DNA of 64,000 bases from an uncultured Porphyromonas sp. (GCA_943912835.1 CALTVJ010000003.1:16530-80529), one strand, 5' to 3'. Positions 27,046-38,382 are shown, numbered from the stretch's first letter. Notes: generated from the letters alone by a model not told the origin. Translations and numbers: made by a program.

Positions 27046-27615
27046 TTGACAAAAGAGCGCATTATACTTGGCATTGACCCTGGGACTATCGTCATGGGGT
27101 ATGGCTTAATTCGTGCTGTTGGACAAAAAGCCGAACTCATCGCATTAGGCGTTATTCATCTAGACAAGTACGAAGACCACTATATGCGTCTTAAACGTAT
27201 ATATGACCGTGTTTCGGGCTTAATCGAAGAGTATGCGCCCGATGAACTTTCCATAGAAGCTCCTTTTTTTGGTAAGAACGTTCAATCGATGCTCAAGCTC
27301 GGACGGGCTCAAGGAGTCGCCATGGCGGCGGCTCTCAAATATGGCCTCCCAATCACCGAATACGTCCCGATGCGCATCAAACAAGCAATTACTGGTAGTG
27401 GTGCCGCAAGCAAAGAACAAGTAGCAGGTATGCTACAACGCTACCTAAAAATCCCAAAAGAACAAATGCCCCGAGAGCTAGATGCTACAGACGGCTTGGC
27501 AGCAGCTCTGTGCCATCACTTCCTCACATCTAACCCAATGACGGGGAGTCAGCAAGGAGCGACCAAGACTTGGGCTGACTTTGTCAAACAAAATCCGAGT
27601 CGAGTCAAACGATGA
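27046..27615 (+). CDS. ruvC: Holliday junction endonuclease RuvC (TTG start)
   Basis: A 189-aa RuvC with catalytic acidic residues in [14 protein letters not shown] and the [13 protein letters not shown] motif. It resolves Holliday junctions with RuvAB. The start must be TTG at 27046: an in-frame stop lies at 27025-27027, no ATG or GTG lies between, and the first internal ATG (MGYG) would remove the first catalytic Asp. It overlaps the next gene by 4 nt (ATGA). Confidence 0.95.
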   Translation: MTKERIILGIDPGTIVMGYGLIRAVGQKAELIALGVIHLDKYEDHYMRLKRIYDRVSGLIEEYAPDELSIEAPFFGKNVQSMLKLGRAQGVAMAAALKYGLPITEYVPMRIKQAITGSGAASKEQVAGMLQRYLKIPKEQMPRELDATDGLAAALCHHFLTSNPMTGSQQGATKTWADFVKQNPSRVKR

Positions 27616-28976
27616 AACGATTACTACATCTTGTCCTATTAAGCCTCGGCTTACTCCTAATCCATCTCACCCCTATACACGCTCAGCTCAGTAAAGAAGA
27701 TTTACGAAGAATGGAGCGTATGCGTCCACGCAGCCCATTTGACCTGAGCGGAGACTATCGTCTTTTAGAAGCTTGGAGGATACGTGCCAACCAAGATAGC
27801 AGTACGACAAAGACACCTTGGTATTTCGACGCGCTATTAGGCAAACTGATTCCCTTAGGGACATCAAAATGGACGCTTGGCATTGATGGACTAAGTGCCG
27901 TATATCTTGGACATAATGAATTTGAAGGGGCAACCTTCGGTTACGAGGTATTCTTAAGCAAAGACTTTAGCTTGGGGCACCGTTTGGTCTTACGCTCAGC
28001 AAATAATTGGGCGAGCAAAAGCAAACAATATCTCGGCAATCATCGGGCATTACTCTTTTATGCCCCCACGCGTTCGGGCTTAGCCGTTCTTGACTTTGGC
28101 ATTACGAGTGGAGCGACCACACACATATCTAACGATGAGACATTTGCCGAAAATTTCTTAAGTCCGCTTGGTACCAACAATCAGCTCTATGACTTTCGTA
28201 AGCACTATATCAGCCTGCGCAACAGCATCTATCTCATACCACAACTCCGCACAGATCTCCTCGCACTCTACGAATATCGCCAGGCTCATGCACGCCCCAC
28301 TCATGCAGACCATCAACTACTGCTTACAGAGTTGCGACTAAGCTTTGACTTCGCTCGCCCTATGCCTTTGGACGGGCAGTTCCCCTCAGCTTACAACCTC
28401 CCCCACGGCTTCTTTGCACCCGAAGTGTCTGTCATGTATCGCACTGCCATTGACCCGAGTGCAGGTAAGGCGAGAAAAAGCTTTCATCGCTACGAAGTCC
28501 TCGGCTTATCACTCCGTTCGTCTTACGCTTTTAACGATTATCGTAGACTCGATTGGGGTATCGTTGGCGAACGCTTCCTAAGTAGAAAATTAACCTCAGA
28601 CTACGACGTACTCAGTCTCCCTATGGGGGGTACTGCCGACCGCTTACCTATCTCCTCAACATGGCTTACTGGGGAGCATGTACGTCTCAACTCTGGAGCT
28701 TGGCTTTGGGGACTACTAAACTATGGAGGTGGACGTATGGCACTAGCCCACATTCCACTACTAAAACGCTATCAACTAGACGAACAGATACACCTTAAAG
28801 CGATGTATCGTAGCCAAGGGAGACCTTGGTTCGAGTTCGGTTATTCACTAGGTCTAGGTCGTATGATTCGCCTCGGCTTAGCTTATGGCGACGACTTCCA
28901 TGGCAAGAATGCTTTCGCCCTAAAACTCTCTCTACCTTTCCTCTACCTCACTAGTCTGAGCAGTACACGCTACTAA
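27612..28976 (+). CDS. Predicted outer-membrane beta-barrel protein (DUF5686-like C-terminal region)
   Basis: A 454-aa protein with signal peptide ([21 protein letters not shown]) and alternating polar/hydrophobic strands throughout, ending in an aromatic-rich strand plus SSTRY. The barrel region resembles that of DUF5686 proteins but the usual N-terminal carboxypeptidase-regulatory domain is missing, so assignment is tentative. Its ATGA overlap with ruvC suggests co-transcription only; no functional link is obvious. Confidence 0.65.
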   Translation: MKRLLHLVLLSLGLLLIHLTPIHAQLSKEDLRRMERMRPRSPFDLSGDYRLLEAWRIRANQDSSTTKTPWYFDALLGKLIPLGTSKWTLGIDGLSAVYLGHNEFEGATFGYEVFLSKDFSLGHRLVLRSANNWASKSKQYLGNHRALLFYAPTRSGLAVLDFGITSGATTHISNDETFAENFLSPLGTNNQLYDFRKHYISLRNSIYLIPQLRTDLLALYEYRQAHARPTHADHQLLLTELRLSFDFARPMPLDGQFPSAYNLPHGFFAPEVSVMYRTAIDPSAGKARKSFHRYEVLGLSLRSSYAFNDYRRLDWGIVGERFLSRKLTSDYDVLSLPMGGTADRLPISSTWLTGEHVRLNSGAWLWGLLNYGGGRMALAHIPLLKRYQLDEQIHLKAMYRSQGRPWFEFGYSLGLGRMIRLGLAYGDDFHGKNAFALKLSLPFLYLTSLSSTRY

Positions 28977-29045
28977 ACCATCGTTAGTTTATATCGGTTA
29001 AAGCAAAAACATAGAACACTTAAATTAAATAAGATTTTATACAGA

Positions 29046-30050
29046 ATGAAACGTAACTACTTTATTTCATCTATTTTCTTGGGAGCTTTAGGCACACTCA
29101 TAGCTCTAAGCTCATGTTCTCAAAATGATCCTATTCGCGAGAAAGAACGTCTAATCGCCTCTGGGAATATCAAGAAAGACAATGATGACAAAAATGACAA
29201 AGGCAAACAAGAAGAACCCAAAAAGCCCGATAGCCCCGAAGAGCCTAAAAAACCTGCAGAACCTGAAGCTCCAAAGACTGTCTATATAGAGACCTTACAT
29301 AGCTTCGACCTATGGAAAAAGATCGGAGACGAAAGTTCCTATAGCCTACCCCTCATCTCTGAGAACGAAGATATCACCAAGAGCTACTGGGCATCAGCGA
29401 GCAATGCTGGCTACACCATACTAGCTAGTTCTCCAGAGTCTTACCCTGTAGTTGAGCTTGTACAAGGCTATAAAGGCTCTGCCGCAGCCTTACGTAGTAT
29501 TCAAGGCTTCTACCTTTTTGGCATGGGGACTAAACTGATTGCAGGTTCAGTCTATACAGGCTCAGTAAACAGCAAAAGCCTAGCTTCTAGACCTCTAGAG
29601 TCTACTCTCTTCGGGCAGGCATGGACTGATGGTATCCCTACCGAGCTCAAGCTATACTACCAATATAAGAGTGGTGAAAAAATTATTCATGGTCAAAATG
29701 GTAAGGTACCTACAGACATACCTACACACGACCAAGGCTCTATCTCAGGTGTACTTTACGAAACAACAGAAGACCCTTCTGCACTCAACGGAAACACAGT
29801 TAACAACGACCCACGTATCGTAGCTCGTGCTTATAAGCTTATAGACCCAAGTCAGCCAGCCAAAGAATGGAAAGAATTGAGTTTGGCTTTTGAGCCTATC
29901 AACAAAGAGGCATACGACCAAATTGACTTTTCTAAGAAAAAATATGCCCTTGCACTCATCTTCTCGTCAAGTGCACGTGGCGACAAATACATCGGAGCGG
30001 TAGGTAGCGAACTACTTATCGACGAAGTAAAAGTTATCTCTAAGAAATAA
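29046..30050 (+). CDS. PCMD domain lipoprotein
   Basis: A 334-aa lipoprotein: lipobox ALSSC near residue 24, a low-complexity linker of Lys, Glu, Pro and Asp at residues 43-78 (EEPKKPDSPEEPKKPAEPEA), then a jelly-roll-like domain ending ALALIFSSSARGDKYIGAVG and LLIDEVKVI, the hallmark of the PCMD (putative carbohydrate metabolism) family. It is probably exposed on the surface and binds glycan or protein; ligand unknown. It lies 6 nt upstream of a beta-barrel gene, a pair repeatedly seen for this family. Confidence 0.85.
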   Translation: MKRNYFISSIFLGALGTLIALSSCSQNDPIREKERLIASGNIKKDNDDKNDKGKQEEPKKPDSPEEPKKPAEPEAPKTVYIETLHSFDLWKKIGDESSYSLPLISENEDITKSYWASASNAGYTILASSPESYPVVELVQGYKGSAAALRSIQGFYLFGMGTKLIAGSVYTGSVNSKSLASRPLESTLFGQAWTDGIPTELKLYYQYKSGEKIIHGQNGKVPTDIPTHDQGSISGVLYETTEDPSALNGNTVNNDPRIVARAYKLIDPSQPAKEWKELSLAFEPINKEAYDQIDFSKKKYALALIFSSSARGDKYIGAVGSELLIDEVKVISKK

Positions 30051-30056
30051 TAACAC

Positions 30057-30800
30057 ATGCGTATCAAATCTTTGCTTTCGGCATTTGTTCTCATGTTTCC
30101 TCTCTGCCTTATGGCACAGAGACGAGAACTGTCTAGCCCAGCACGCCTGCAATGGGGTGTCTCTGCGGGTTTAAACATCGGTGCGACAGCCCCACTACCA
30201 GTTCCTTCGGCTGTAACGAAGATACATGCTTGGTATCCCAACCTTAACCCCTCAGCCAAATTGTGGAGCTTATACAGCTTGGACAAAGCTTGGGCTCTAA
30301 GCTTTGCTATTGAAGCACAACGTAAAAGCTTCAGTGCAACGAGTGAACTCAAAGAGCTATCTATGTCTTTTCCTGGCAGTGACGCTGTGGGGATTTTCTC
30401 AGGAAACCAAAATGTAAGTATTAGTAACACTTACCTAACACTTCCTGTCGGCATTAGCTATTCACTCCTTCAAAATAGGCTACAATTCCGTTTAGAAGGC
30501 TATGCATCCTTGTTGATGTCTGCAGACTTTAAAGTCAAGCTTGATGGCGACGGTACAATTAATGGTCTTCCTCTTGCTCCAGACGAAATTTTGTACTTCG
30601 ACTTCGAGGACCAGATCAGACGATATGATCTAGGGTTACGATTTGGTGCTAAGTATTACTTCACGCAACGCATAGGAGCAGAGGTACAACTCAGCTACGG
30701 ATTTACCCCAGCAACAAAGCACTCTTTCAGAGATATGTTGCCTCATGGTCTACATAATATTTATGCCTATGCAGGTCTTAGCTTCCGCCTTGGCAAATAA
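30057..30800 (+). CDS. Outer-membrane beta-barrel protein
   Basis: A 247-aa protein with a signal peptide (LLSAFVLMFPLCLMAQ) and about eight amphipathic strands, ending in YAYAGLSFRLGK, the aromatic/hydrophobic terminal strand expected for BAM recognition. It fits the PorT/OMP_b-brl_2 group. It is paired with the PCMD lipoprotein gene and followed by a terminator. Confidence 0.82.
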   Translation: MRIKSLLSAFVLMFPLCLMAQRRELSSPARLQWGVSAGLNIGATAPLPVPSAVTKIHAWYPNLNPSAKLWSLYSLDKAWALSFAIEAQRKSFSATSELKELSMSFPGSDAVGIFSGNQNVSISNTYLTLPVGISYSLLQNRLQFRLEGYASLLMSADFKVKLDGDGTINGLPLAPDEILYFDFEDQIRRYDLGLRFGAKYYFTQRIGAEVQLSYGFTPATKHSFRDMLPHGLHNIYAYAGLSFRLGK

Positions 30801-30819
30801 ACTATACAAGTGATAATAA

Positions 30820-30859
30820 AAAACAAGGGCTGATACCTTAATGTATCAGCCCTTGTTTT
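30820..30859 (+). terminator. Terminator after the PCMD/barrel pair
   Basis: A 17-bp perfect stem AAAACAAGGGCTGATAC and complement with a 6-nt loop, ending in TTTT. Confidence 0.9.
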
Positions 30860-30960
30860 ACTTCGTCGAAGTCTTTTAACTTTTTCAAGTTAGCAGAGCA
30901 ATAGGGTTTAACTTACTCGACAAAGGTCTTCTAAGTGGAAACATAAGCAAACCAAGAGTA

Positions 30961-31003
30961 GCCTATTGTATAATAAGGCACTGATTGCATTATTTTCGAC
31001 ACT
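30961..31003 (-). repeat. Dispersed MITE-like repeat, copy C (fragment)
   Basis: On the minus strand TGTCGAAAATAA, GTGCC and CAATAG align with copy B 40807-40845 at about 31 of 39 positions. Only the right end is preserved, and the terminal GTCTC has eroded. It lies in the 3' intergenic space of convergent genes. Nothing else is visible in 30860-31058 apart from a short TCTCT/AGAGA dyad at 31031-31042. Confidence 0.6.
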
Positions 31004-31058
31004 TAGTCTAATAAAACGCCCTTCGCCTAGGTCTCTCAAGAGATTCATAAATAAAATG

Positions 31059-32294
31059 TTAAGGCTTCGCTAGCAGCTGTCTCCCCCAAGGACAATATAA
31101 ACACTTACGAGGTAAACAGTATGTTTTGTATATCTGTATTACGGCCTGACTATCGGCAGCATGTCTTAGTGAAACGCCAGCTTTAAGAAAAAGACGTGCT
31201 ATTTTATTAGACTCTACTGGTAATTTGCCTAACTCCTCTAGAGCTAGAGAAAGATAACCGTCCCCTTTCAATGCTAAAGTAAATGGGATTATAATGTTGA
31301 TAATTAAATTATATAGCATCTGACGACTAAATCCTAAATCTTCGGTACGATATAGCTCAAACCAATAATTTTCTATATCTACAGGTGTAAAGAATTGGGC
31401 AAAGGCCTTCAGGTTATTAAGGGCAACAAAGGCAGTCGGAGTGAAGTCTCTATTTCTCAAAATAGAAGACAGCTGCAATAGCCGACGTAAAGGATGATTT
31501 TGAGGTCGGCGACGAGCCAACTTCCAGAGCTTAGGATCTATCGAGCTAAGCTGATGCTTGATGCTAAGGAAACGATACTCTTCAACAAGTTTTACTTTAA
31601 ATTCACTCTCAGGGACTTGATCTATAAGTCCTGCTTGCCCTATAAGTAAGGCATCAAATTGTAAAGGATTACTGACATAACGCATCAACAACTTGTAAGG
31701 TAAACAACGAGCGAGAGCTTCCATGGTGTCATTATTGAGATCTGAACCGAAATATCTCATCGTAGTCACATACAGAGCCTCATACCAGTCTAGATCAACT
31801 CCCAGCGAACGAATATGCTCAGCCTTTTGTATAAGACGATCTTTTGACATAAACTGTAAATGAGCATACAGCAAAGAGTCTTCCAATCTCGGCACAAGAG
31901 GCGAACATGGTAAAAAACGTGCATACTGCACCAGATACTCAGCTCGAGCCCTCAACTCATCATCAAACTCAACTACAACCGTTGGCAAAGGCTTACCTCC
32001 ATAAGCATAAATTGGAGCATCATCATACTCTACAACGTGCAGGATAACAGATGTGTAGTTTTTATCAAAATGATGCTCATGCCTAAGCCATTCACTAGCA
32101 TATTGGTGTATCTCCACAGCTCCAACCCAAAGGATATCACCAATACGTATCTTAGCTTCATAAAAATCGGGACCTGCATCATGGTTGCAGATCCCGACAT
32201 CTATTACTTCTATATCACAACCCTCCAAATCACGTACAGCTCTGAGACTAGTCCACAGTCGCTGTTGCCAAACGAGATGTAAGAGAGCTTCCAT
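31059..32294 (-). CDS. DUF2851 family protein
   Basis: A 411-aa cytosolic protein with the family's N-terminal LLHLVWQQRLW, DVGICNHDAGPDFYEAKIRIG, the GAVEIH segment and C-terminal KCLYCPWGRQLL with two conserved cysteines. The NHDAGPDF and VEIH motifs recall metal-dependent nucleases but no activity is established. It is the distal gene of leuS-yitT-manC-DUF2851, 18 nt after manC. Confidence 0.9.
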   Translation of the reverse strand: MEALLHLVWQQRLWTSLRAVRDLEGCDIEVIDVGICNHDAGPDFYEAKIRIGDILWVGAVEIHQYASEWLRHEHHFDKNYTSVILHVVEYDDAPIYAYGGKPLPTVVVEFDDELRARAEYLVQYARFLPCSPLVPRLEDSLLYAHLQFMSKDRLIQKAEHIRSLGVDLDWYEALYVTTMRYFGSDLNNDTMEALARCLPYKLLMRYVSNPLQFDALLIGQAGLIDQVPESEFKVKLVEEYRFLSIKHQLSSIDPKLWKLARRRPQNHPLRRLLQLSSILRNRDFTPTAFVALNNLKAFAQFFTPVDIENYWFELYRTEDLGFSRQMLYNLIINIIIPFTLALKGDGYLSLALEELGKLPVESNKIARLFLKAGVSLRHAADSQAVIQIYKTYCLPRKCLYCPWGRQLLAKP

Positions 32295-32312
32295 AAGCCT
32301 TACGACAACAAA

Positions 32313-33401
32313 CTAATCGTATTTTTTTGCATAACGCAGAGAAGCATCGTTAGTAAAGTCTTTGATGCGTTGCTCTGCATCTTTATGACAAATAAGTAAG
32401 ACTCCCTGAGCCTCAGCTACAATACAATCGTTGATCCCCTCTAGGACAACGAGCTTATCACTCTCATCCATGGCAACAAGATTACCTTGACTATTGTAAT
32501 AAAGTGCCTCGCCACGTAAAGTGACGTTACGTTCTTCGTCCTTATCTTTAAGGTCATAGATACTACCCCAAGTACCTAAATCAGCCCAACCGAAGTCAAC
32601 AGGCAAGACGGAAACAACCTGAGCACGCTCCATCACTCCGTAGTCTATAGATATACTTGGGCAACGAGGATAAGCATCATTGATAAATTGAGTCTCATCA
32701 TCAGTCCCAAAGACAGACAAGCCCTCGTCCATAAGCGAGCAGAGCTCAGGCAATAGACGTTGCATCTCACTCATTATAGTAGGCAAGTTCCAAACAAACA
32801 TACCACTATTCCATAAGAACTCACCACTAGCAACAAAGCTCTCTGCAAGCTCACGATTAGGCTTCTCAGTAAAAGTCTGCACTCGATGGAAATCATTTTG
32901 TGCTTTTCCTTCCTCACTTCTCAACTGAATATATCCGTAGCCCGTTTCTGGGCGTGAAGGACGTACTCCCAAAGTAACCAACTCATCATGTGTCTCTACA
33001 TAAGCCAGACAGCTTTGGAGGTTATCTACAAATTCCTCTTCATTCAAGATTAGATGATCCGAAGGGCTAACAATAATATTTGCCTTAGGACACTTAGACT
33101 GAATATGGTAGCAAGCATAAGCAATACATGGAGCTGTATTACGACGCATGGGTTCAAGCAACACATGCTCTGGCTTTATATCTGGTAACTGCTCCAAGAC
33201 TTGCTCTTTATAAAGCGCATTAGTTACAACCAGTATATTCTCTTTCGGTATGAACTTAGCAAAGCGGTCAAAGGTCATTCGCAAAAGCGAACGCCCCGTA
33301 CCAAATATATCTAAAAACTGCTTTGGTTTATGCTCTCGGCTCATAGGCCAGAAGCGACTACCAACGCCACCACTCATAATGATACAATAGTTTTGCTCCA
33401 T
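32313..33401 (-). CDS. manC: Mannose-1-phosphate guanylyltransferase
   Basis: A 362-aa nucleotidyltransferase with IIMSGGVGSRFWPMSREHKPKQFL (pyrophosphorylase motif and Lys), PSDHLI, ETGYGYIQ, FTEKP, GEFLWNSGMFVW and SIDYGVMERA. It makes GDP-mannose from mannose-1-phosphate and GTP for surface glycans. The C-terminal isomerase domain of bifunctional enzymes is absent. It is 37 nt after yitT. Confidence 0.96.
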   Translation of the reverse strand: MEQNYCIIMSGGVGSRFWPMSREHKPKQFLDIFGTGRSLLRMTFDRFAKFIPKENILVVTNALYKEQVLEQLPDIKPEHVLLEPMRRNTAPCIAYACYHIQSKCPKANIIVSPSDHLILNEEEFVDNLQSCLAYVETHDELVTLGVRPSRPETGYGYIQLRSEEGKAQNDFHRVQTFTEKPNRELAESFVASGEFLWNSGMFVWNLPTIMSEMQRLLPELCSLMDEGLSVFGTDDETQFINDAYPRCPSISIDYGVMERAQVVSVLPVDFGWADLGTWGSIYDLKDKDEERNVTLRGEALYYNSQGNLVAMDESDKLVVLEGINDCIVAEAQGVLLICHKDAEQRIKDFTNDASLRYAKKYD

Positions 33402-33438
33402 TGCGTTTCTCCTTTTATTGTATTATTACCTCTTTGCC

Positions 33439-34428
33439 TTAATCTGGCTGCTTAAAACTCTCAAACCCCTCACCATAGACCCCTTGTACTTGTCCTACGG
33501 TCATGAAGGCATTAGGATCAATCTCTTCTATTAGACGAGTGACCTCTACACTTTGACGTAGACGAGTGACAATAACGAGGACTTTAGCACTCTCGCCAGA
33601 GTAGCCCCCATGAGCATCTAGTATTGTGCAACCACGATGTAGTCGTCTTGTAATTGCTTCGTTTATCTCTGCATACTTGCGACTAAAGACCATCACCTGT
33701 ACACTCTGCCTATTGTTACGAATGTACCAATCCAATGTTTGTGACACCAGCACCACTTGGAAGATAGACAACACCAACATATTGAATGCTTCATCAATCG
33801 GCAGCTTATGCTGAGCAAAGAATACATTCACAAAGAAACTCATGAGCACGACAGAGCCATCAACATAAAGAAATAAGCGTCCTAAAGACATATTAGAATA
33901 CTTATTCATCAATGCTACGACGACATCCGTTCCTCCAGTACAGCCATTCACAGAGAAAACCAAACCGAGTCCTAAACCAGTACAAATAGACCCTATAGCT
34001 AATGCCATTACAGGCTGATCTTGAAGAACTAAGAGCTTAAACATCTCATAGTTATTGTGATCTGGCACTGCCCAGTGTGTTGTAATATCTAAAATGGTGG
34101 CTATCAGTAAAACCCCAATAAGTGTCTTGATAAAAAAGTTCTTATTCAAGAAGAGGAATGTCAAAAACAACAAGCCATAGTTGATAATCATATAAGGTAA
34201 GGTAATATCCATACCAAAAGCCAAGGTAAAGAGATTACAAAAACCTGTCAAGCCTCCAGTGGTAATACGCTGAGGAAAGATTAAAAAACTAAAACCCACT
34301 GCATAGAATGTTACTCCGATAAACACGACTAAAACATCTTTCCAAAATCGTGCACTAACAATCTGAGTTAACAATTCATTCCAAACACCGATACTTCGGT
34401 TGATAATAAAGTTAAAGAGCTTGCTCAT
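33439..34428 (-). CDS. YitT family membrane protein (DUF161 + DUF2179)
   Basis: A 329-aa inner-membrane protein. After about 30 residues come five to six helices with the YitT motifs FPQRITTGGLTGF and NGCTGGTDVV, followed by a C-terminal cytoplasmic DUF2179 domain (RRLHRGCTILDAHGGYSGE, VGQVQGVYGEGF). Function of the family is unknown; transport is suspected. It lies 75 nt after leuS. Confidence 0.9.
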   Translation of the reverse strand: MSKLFNFIINRSIGVWNELLTQIVSARFWKDVLVVFIGVTFYAVGFSFLIFPQRITTGGLTGFCNLFTLAFGMDITLPYMIINYGLLFLTFLFLNKNFFIKTLIGVLLIATILDITTHWAVPDHNNYEMFKLLVLQDQPVMALAIGSICTGLGLGLVFSVNGCTGGTDVVVALMNKYSNMSLGRLFLYVDGSVVLMSFFVNVFFAQHKLPIDEAFNMLVLSIFQVVLVSQTLDWYIRNNRQSVQVMVFSRKYAEINEAITRRLHRGCTILDAHGGYSGESAKVLVIVTRLRQSVEVTRLIEEIDPNAFMTVGQVQGVYGEGFESFKQPD

Positions 34429-34503
34429 AATGCTCTACTGTGTGTTATATAAATTATACCTAAAGGAAGTCTATCCCCTCCTAAAGCTATGCTAAACCTT
34501 AAA

Positions 34504-37278
34504 TTACAAAACGATATTCACAATGCGCTTAGGCACAACTATGACTTTTTTGGGTGTTTTACCCTCTAACCATCGTTCTGCTTCGGGTGAAGACAGCGCT
34601 GCCGACTCAATTTCTTGTGGACTTAGATCTGCGGCAAGCTCTATCGTAAAGCGAGTCTTACCATTAAAGCTCACTGGATAAACAAAACTATCTTCAACGA
34701 GATACGACTCGTCATGCTTAGGCCAAGTAGCCACTACAATAGAGGTCGTCTCACCAATAGCATGCCAAAGCTCTTCACAAATATGAGGTGCATAAGGGCT
34801 AAGCAGGATAAGCAAAGAACGTAAAACTTCTCGACTTGTCGTACCCATACTAGTGAGCTCGTTGACACAAATCATAAAGGCTGATATACTCGTATTGAAT
34901 GAAAAACTCTCAATATCACTCGTTACCTTTTTTATCAGTTTGTGCAAGGACTTGAGAGCCTCTTTGCTTGGAGCGTCATTTTGGACACGAAGGTTGTCGC
35001 CAGAGTAAAAGAGTCCCCACAGTTTCTTGAGGAAACGATGCACCCCATCAATACCATTAGTATCCCAAGGTTTGCTTTGCTCCAAAGGGCCTAAGAACAT
35101 TTCATATAGACGCAAAGTATCTGCTCCATATTTCTCTATTATAGTGTCTGGATTAACAACATTGTGCATCGACTTAGACATCTTTTCAATGGCCCAACCA
35201 CAAATATACTGACCATCTTCCAGGATAAACTCAGCATTCGCGAAGTCGGGTTGCCAAGCTCTAAAAGCGTCCAAATCCAACTTGTCGTTAGAGACTATGT
35301 TGACATCAACGTGAATAGGTTGTACATCATACTGGTCCTTAAGCCCAAAGCTAACAAAGGTGTTACTATTTTTGATACGGTAAACAAAGTTGCTTCGCCC
35401 TTGTATCATACCCTGATTAACCAACTTGCGGAATGGTTCATCTTCACATACAACACCTAAGTCGAATAGGAATTTATTCCAGAAACGACTATAGATCAAG
35501 TGTCCAGTAGCATGTTCCGTCCCCCCAACATAGAGATCAACGTGTTTCCAATAGGCATTGGCCTCTGCACTAACAAGTGCCTCATCGTTGTGTGGGTCCA
35601 TGTAGCGCAAATAGTAGGCACTACTTCCAGCGAAGCCGGGCATCGTACTAAGTTCGTACGGATAACCTTCTGCCGTTGCCCACGACTTAGCTCTACCAAG
35701 AGGAGGCTCCCCTGTCTCTGTCGGCAAGAATTTATCTATTTCTGGCAAGCATAGAGGTAGCTGCTCCAATGGCAAGGTATGAGCTACCCCATCCTTATAA
35801 TAAACTGGGAATGGTTCTCCCCAATATCTCTGTCTACTAAAAATCGCATCTCGCAAACGATAGTTGACTTTGAGACGTCCTAAGCCTCTAGACTCAATAA
35901 CCTCAAGAATTTTGGCTTGAGCCTCAGACACAGAGCAACCATCAATAAGCGGACTATTTACCATATACCCTTGCTTACTATCCTTGCTCTCTGTCCACTC
36001 TATTGGGTCACTTACAGTCTCTCCGTCTAGAACAACAACTTGAACTATAGGCAAGTCAAAATGCTTCGCAAAAGCAAAATCTCTACTATCATGGGCAGGA
36101 ACAGCCATAATCGCACCCGTACCATAACCAGCCAACACATAATCGCTTATCCAGATAGGGATACGTGCCCCACTTATCGGATTAATAGCATAGGCTCCAC
36201 TAAACACACCACTCACACGGCGATCAGCAATACGCTCACGTTCAGTCTTACGTTTACTGGCTTGTACGTACTCTTCTACGGCCTGTTTTTGTGCTACTGT
36301 TGTCAGTTGCGCCACTAACTCACTCTCTGGGGCAAGAACCATAAAGGTGACGCCATATATTGTATCAGGACGTGTTGTAAAGACAGTAAATCTATCTCCT
36401 GACTCTGTCTCAAACATCAACTCGGCGCCTTGACTACGACCTATCCAATTACGTTGTGTCTCTTTGAGGGCATCTGTCCACTCTAGCCCTTCTAAATCCG
36501 TAAGAAGCCTCTCTGCGTAAGCACTAACTCTTAGGCACCACTGGCGCATCAATTTCTGCTCAACAGGATGTCCACCACGCACACTAAGACCTTCACTAAC
36601 TTCATCATTTGCAAGCACAGTACCAAGCGCAGCACACCAATTGACCATCGTATCTCCAAGATACGCCAAACGGTAGTTCATCAACACCTCAGCGCGACGC
36701 TCCTGCCCCATAGCAAGCCACTCCTGAGCAGTAAAACTCTCTTCTTGGCTCTGCGCTACACTTAGCCCGTCGGTTCCTTGCGTCTCGAAGTGCTTGATTA
36801 ACTCTGCTATAGGTATTGCTTTGCCCTCCTTTTTATCGTAATAGCTATTAAAGAGCTCAACGAAAACCCACTGTGTCCACTTATAGTATTTGGGGTCGCA
36901 AGTCATCACCTCTCTATCCCAATCGTAGCTAAATCCGATCTTATCGAGCTGTGCACGATAACGAGCTGTGTTGACTTCTGTTGTTTTCGCTGGGTGTTGC
37001 CCCGTCTGAATAGCATACTGTTCTGCAGGTAATCCAAAAGCATCATAACCCATAGGGTGTAGGACATTGAAGCCTTGCAAACGTTTGTATCGAGAGAAAA
37101 TATCCGAGGCTATATATCCCAGTGGATGCCCAACATGCAGGCCAGCCCCACTCGGATAAGGAAACATATCCAAAACATAAAAAGGAGGACGACTCGAGTC
37201 CTCTACAACTTTATATATCTTATCCTCTTGCCACTGTTTCTGCCAGCGACTCTCTATATCTCGGAAGTTATACTCCAT
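34504..37278 (-). CDS. leuS: Leucyl-tRNA synthetase
   Basis: A 924-aa class I synthetase with the HIGH-type motif [15 protein letters not shown], editing domain CP1 with [12 protein letters not shown] and the mobile KMSKS loop [11 protein letters not shown]. It charges tRNA-Leu and hydrolyses mischarged products. A TACCTTTG box precedes it, and it heads the leuS-yitT-manC-DUF2851 transcript. Confidence 0.98.
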   Translation of the reverse strand: MEYNFRDIESRWQKQWQEDKIYKVVEDSSRPPFYVLDMFPYPSGAGLHVGHPLGYIASDIFSRYKRLQGFNVLHPMGYDAFGLPAEQYAIQTGQHPAKTTEVNTARYRAQLDKIGFSYDWDREVMTCDPKYYKWTQWVFVELFNSYYDKKEGKAIPIAELIKHFETQGTDGLSVAQSQEESFTAQEWLAMGQERRAEVLMNYRLAYLGDTMVNWCAALGTVLANDEVSEGLSVRGGHPVEQKLMRQWCLRVSAYAERLLTDLEGLEWTDALKETQRNWIGRSQGAELMFETESGDRFTVFTTRPDTIYGVTFMVLAPESELVAQLTTVAQKQAVEEYVQASKRKTERERIADRRVSGVFSGAYAINPISGARIPIWISDYVLAGYGTGAIMAVPAHDSRDFAFAKHFDLPIVQVVVLDGETVSDPIEWTESKDSKQGYMVNSPLIDGCSVSEAQAKILEVIESRGLGRLKVNYRLRDAIFSRQRYWGEPFPVYYKDGVAHTLPLEQLPLCLPEIDKFLPTETGEPPLGRAKSWATAEGYPYELSTMPGFAGSSAYYLRYMDPHNDEALVSAEANAYWKHVDLYVGGTEHATGHLIYSRFWNKFLFDLGVVCEDEPFRKLVNQGMIQGRSNFVYRIKNSNTFVSFGLKDQYDVQPIHVDVNIVSNDKLDLDAFRAWQPDFANAEFILEDGQYICGWAIEKMSKSMHNVVNPDTIIEKYGADTLRLYEMFLGPLEQSKPWDTNGIDGVHRFLKKLWGLFYSGDNLRVQNDAPSKEALKSLHKLIKKVTSDIESFSFNTSISAFMICVNELTSMGTTSREVLRSLLILLSPYAPHICEELWHAIGETTSIVVATWPKHDESYLVEDSFVYPVSFNGKTRFTIELAADLSPQEIESAALSSPEAERWLEGKTPKKVIVVPKRIVNIVL

Positions 37279-37311
37279 ACAATCTTCTTATAATTTAATC
37301 TTAGTGTGCTA

Positions 37312-37319
37312 CAAAGGTA
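37312..37319 (-). promoter_or_regulatory. -7 box for leuS operon
   Basis: TACCTTTG on the minus strand, 33 nt before the leuS ATG. Confidence 0.7.
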
Positions 37320-37380
37320 ATAAAAACCTTAGTCTATACAGACTTAACTATTTATTATCTAACCTCCCAATGAGGGTTCT

Positions 37381-38358
37381 TTATTCTTCTGTACGAACAA
37401 TCAAAATATGGCGTGCTTGATCAGCCCTAAGCGCAATGGATGTGTGACGAACAATATATGCTGTCGGATTTCCCATAGGACTATGCATATCAATACGGAT
37501 ATTACTTCCTCGCACAAAGCCCAAATCCATTAGTCTCCGCCTCATAGCACCAATACAAGCGGGAGATATGCCTACGATATAAGCAGACTCTCCTTCTCGC
37601 AAATAGTTCAAACGTTGTACCTTCTCTGCCTCCTCAATCAAAGAACTTGCATCTTCGACTCTTCGCAAACTGAGACTCGCCAAGGTCTCTATAGGTAGAC
37701 TTATACTCTCCCCTTCGCACTGCAACTGCCATTGAGCGTCTCCAAGGCTTCGTATTTTGATCAAACAAGCTTGAGCCAATCCCGCTCCAACAATTTGCTG
37801 ATACAGTCTTTCATCGTCATCCTCAATATGCTTTACCTCGTACCAAGCCCCTTCACAGAGCTCAACATTCTGCTCCGCATCTAATGAAGGAAGTAAATCA
37901 CAGCCATCACGAGGGATGGGATCACCATGAGGGTCAAATAAAGGGTTACGCAATAAGCTCGAGATACGCTCCTGCTCTTCTGGGCTCAGTTTGTGCTCCA
38001 TCTCTTCAGCCTTACTATGCCACTCATTCGGCCCATAACCAGAATGTTCAGCAAGATACTTCTCGTAGATACGATGCGCACGTATCAAAGACAAAACACG
38101 CTCTTGCCCCTTGATAGTTAAGCGCAAAGGATTAAGCTCCAAATAACCAGCGAGAGCCAACTCTCCAATCACACAAGACAAGGCCGACTTGGGCAACTTG
38201 GCCTTCCGACGTGTCTGCTCTACTCGATCCTCTGGAGCATACGAAGCACCATAATGGTATAAGGCTTTCAGAAAATCCTCCTCCTGCTCTCGCCTCTTCT
38301 CTAGTTTTTTAGATCGGATAGCTCCCAAAATAGGGATAGCCCAACGCCTGTAACCCAT
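37381..38358 (-). CDS. DtxR/MntR-type metal-dependent regulator with FeoA domain
   Basis: A 325-aa protein. Residues about 25-90 hold a winged-helix DNA-binding domain (KLPKSALSCVIGELALAGYL), followed by the metal/dimer domain with RAHRIYEKYL and EEMEHKLSPEE supplying Glu and His ligands. The C-terminal 75 residues form a FeoA/SH3-like domain (PACIGAMRRRLMDLGFVRG, GNPTAYIVRHTSIALR). It should repress iron or manganese uptake genes when metal is plentiful. It is downstream of ctp and FHA in one operon; no feoB is adjacent. Confidence 0.88.
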   Translation of the reverse strand: MGYRRWAIPILGAIRSKKLEKRREQEEDFLKALYHYGASYAPEDRVEQTRRKAKLPKSALSCVIGELALAGYLELNPLRLTIKGQERVLSLIRAHRIYEKYLAEHSGYGPNEWHSKAEEMEHKLSPEEQERISSLLRNPLFDPHGDPIPRDGCDLLPSLDAEQNVELCEGAWYEVKHIEDDDERLYQQIVGAGLAQACLIKIRSLGDAQWQLQCEGESISLPIETLASLSLRRVEDASSLIEEAEKVQRLNYLREGESAYIVGISPACIGAMRRRLMDLGFVRGSNIRIDMHSPMGNPTAYIVRHTSIALRADQARHILIVRTEE

Positions 38359-38382
38359 ACTTATCTATTTGGGCAATAAAAC

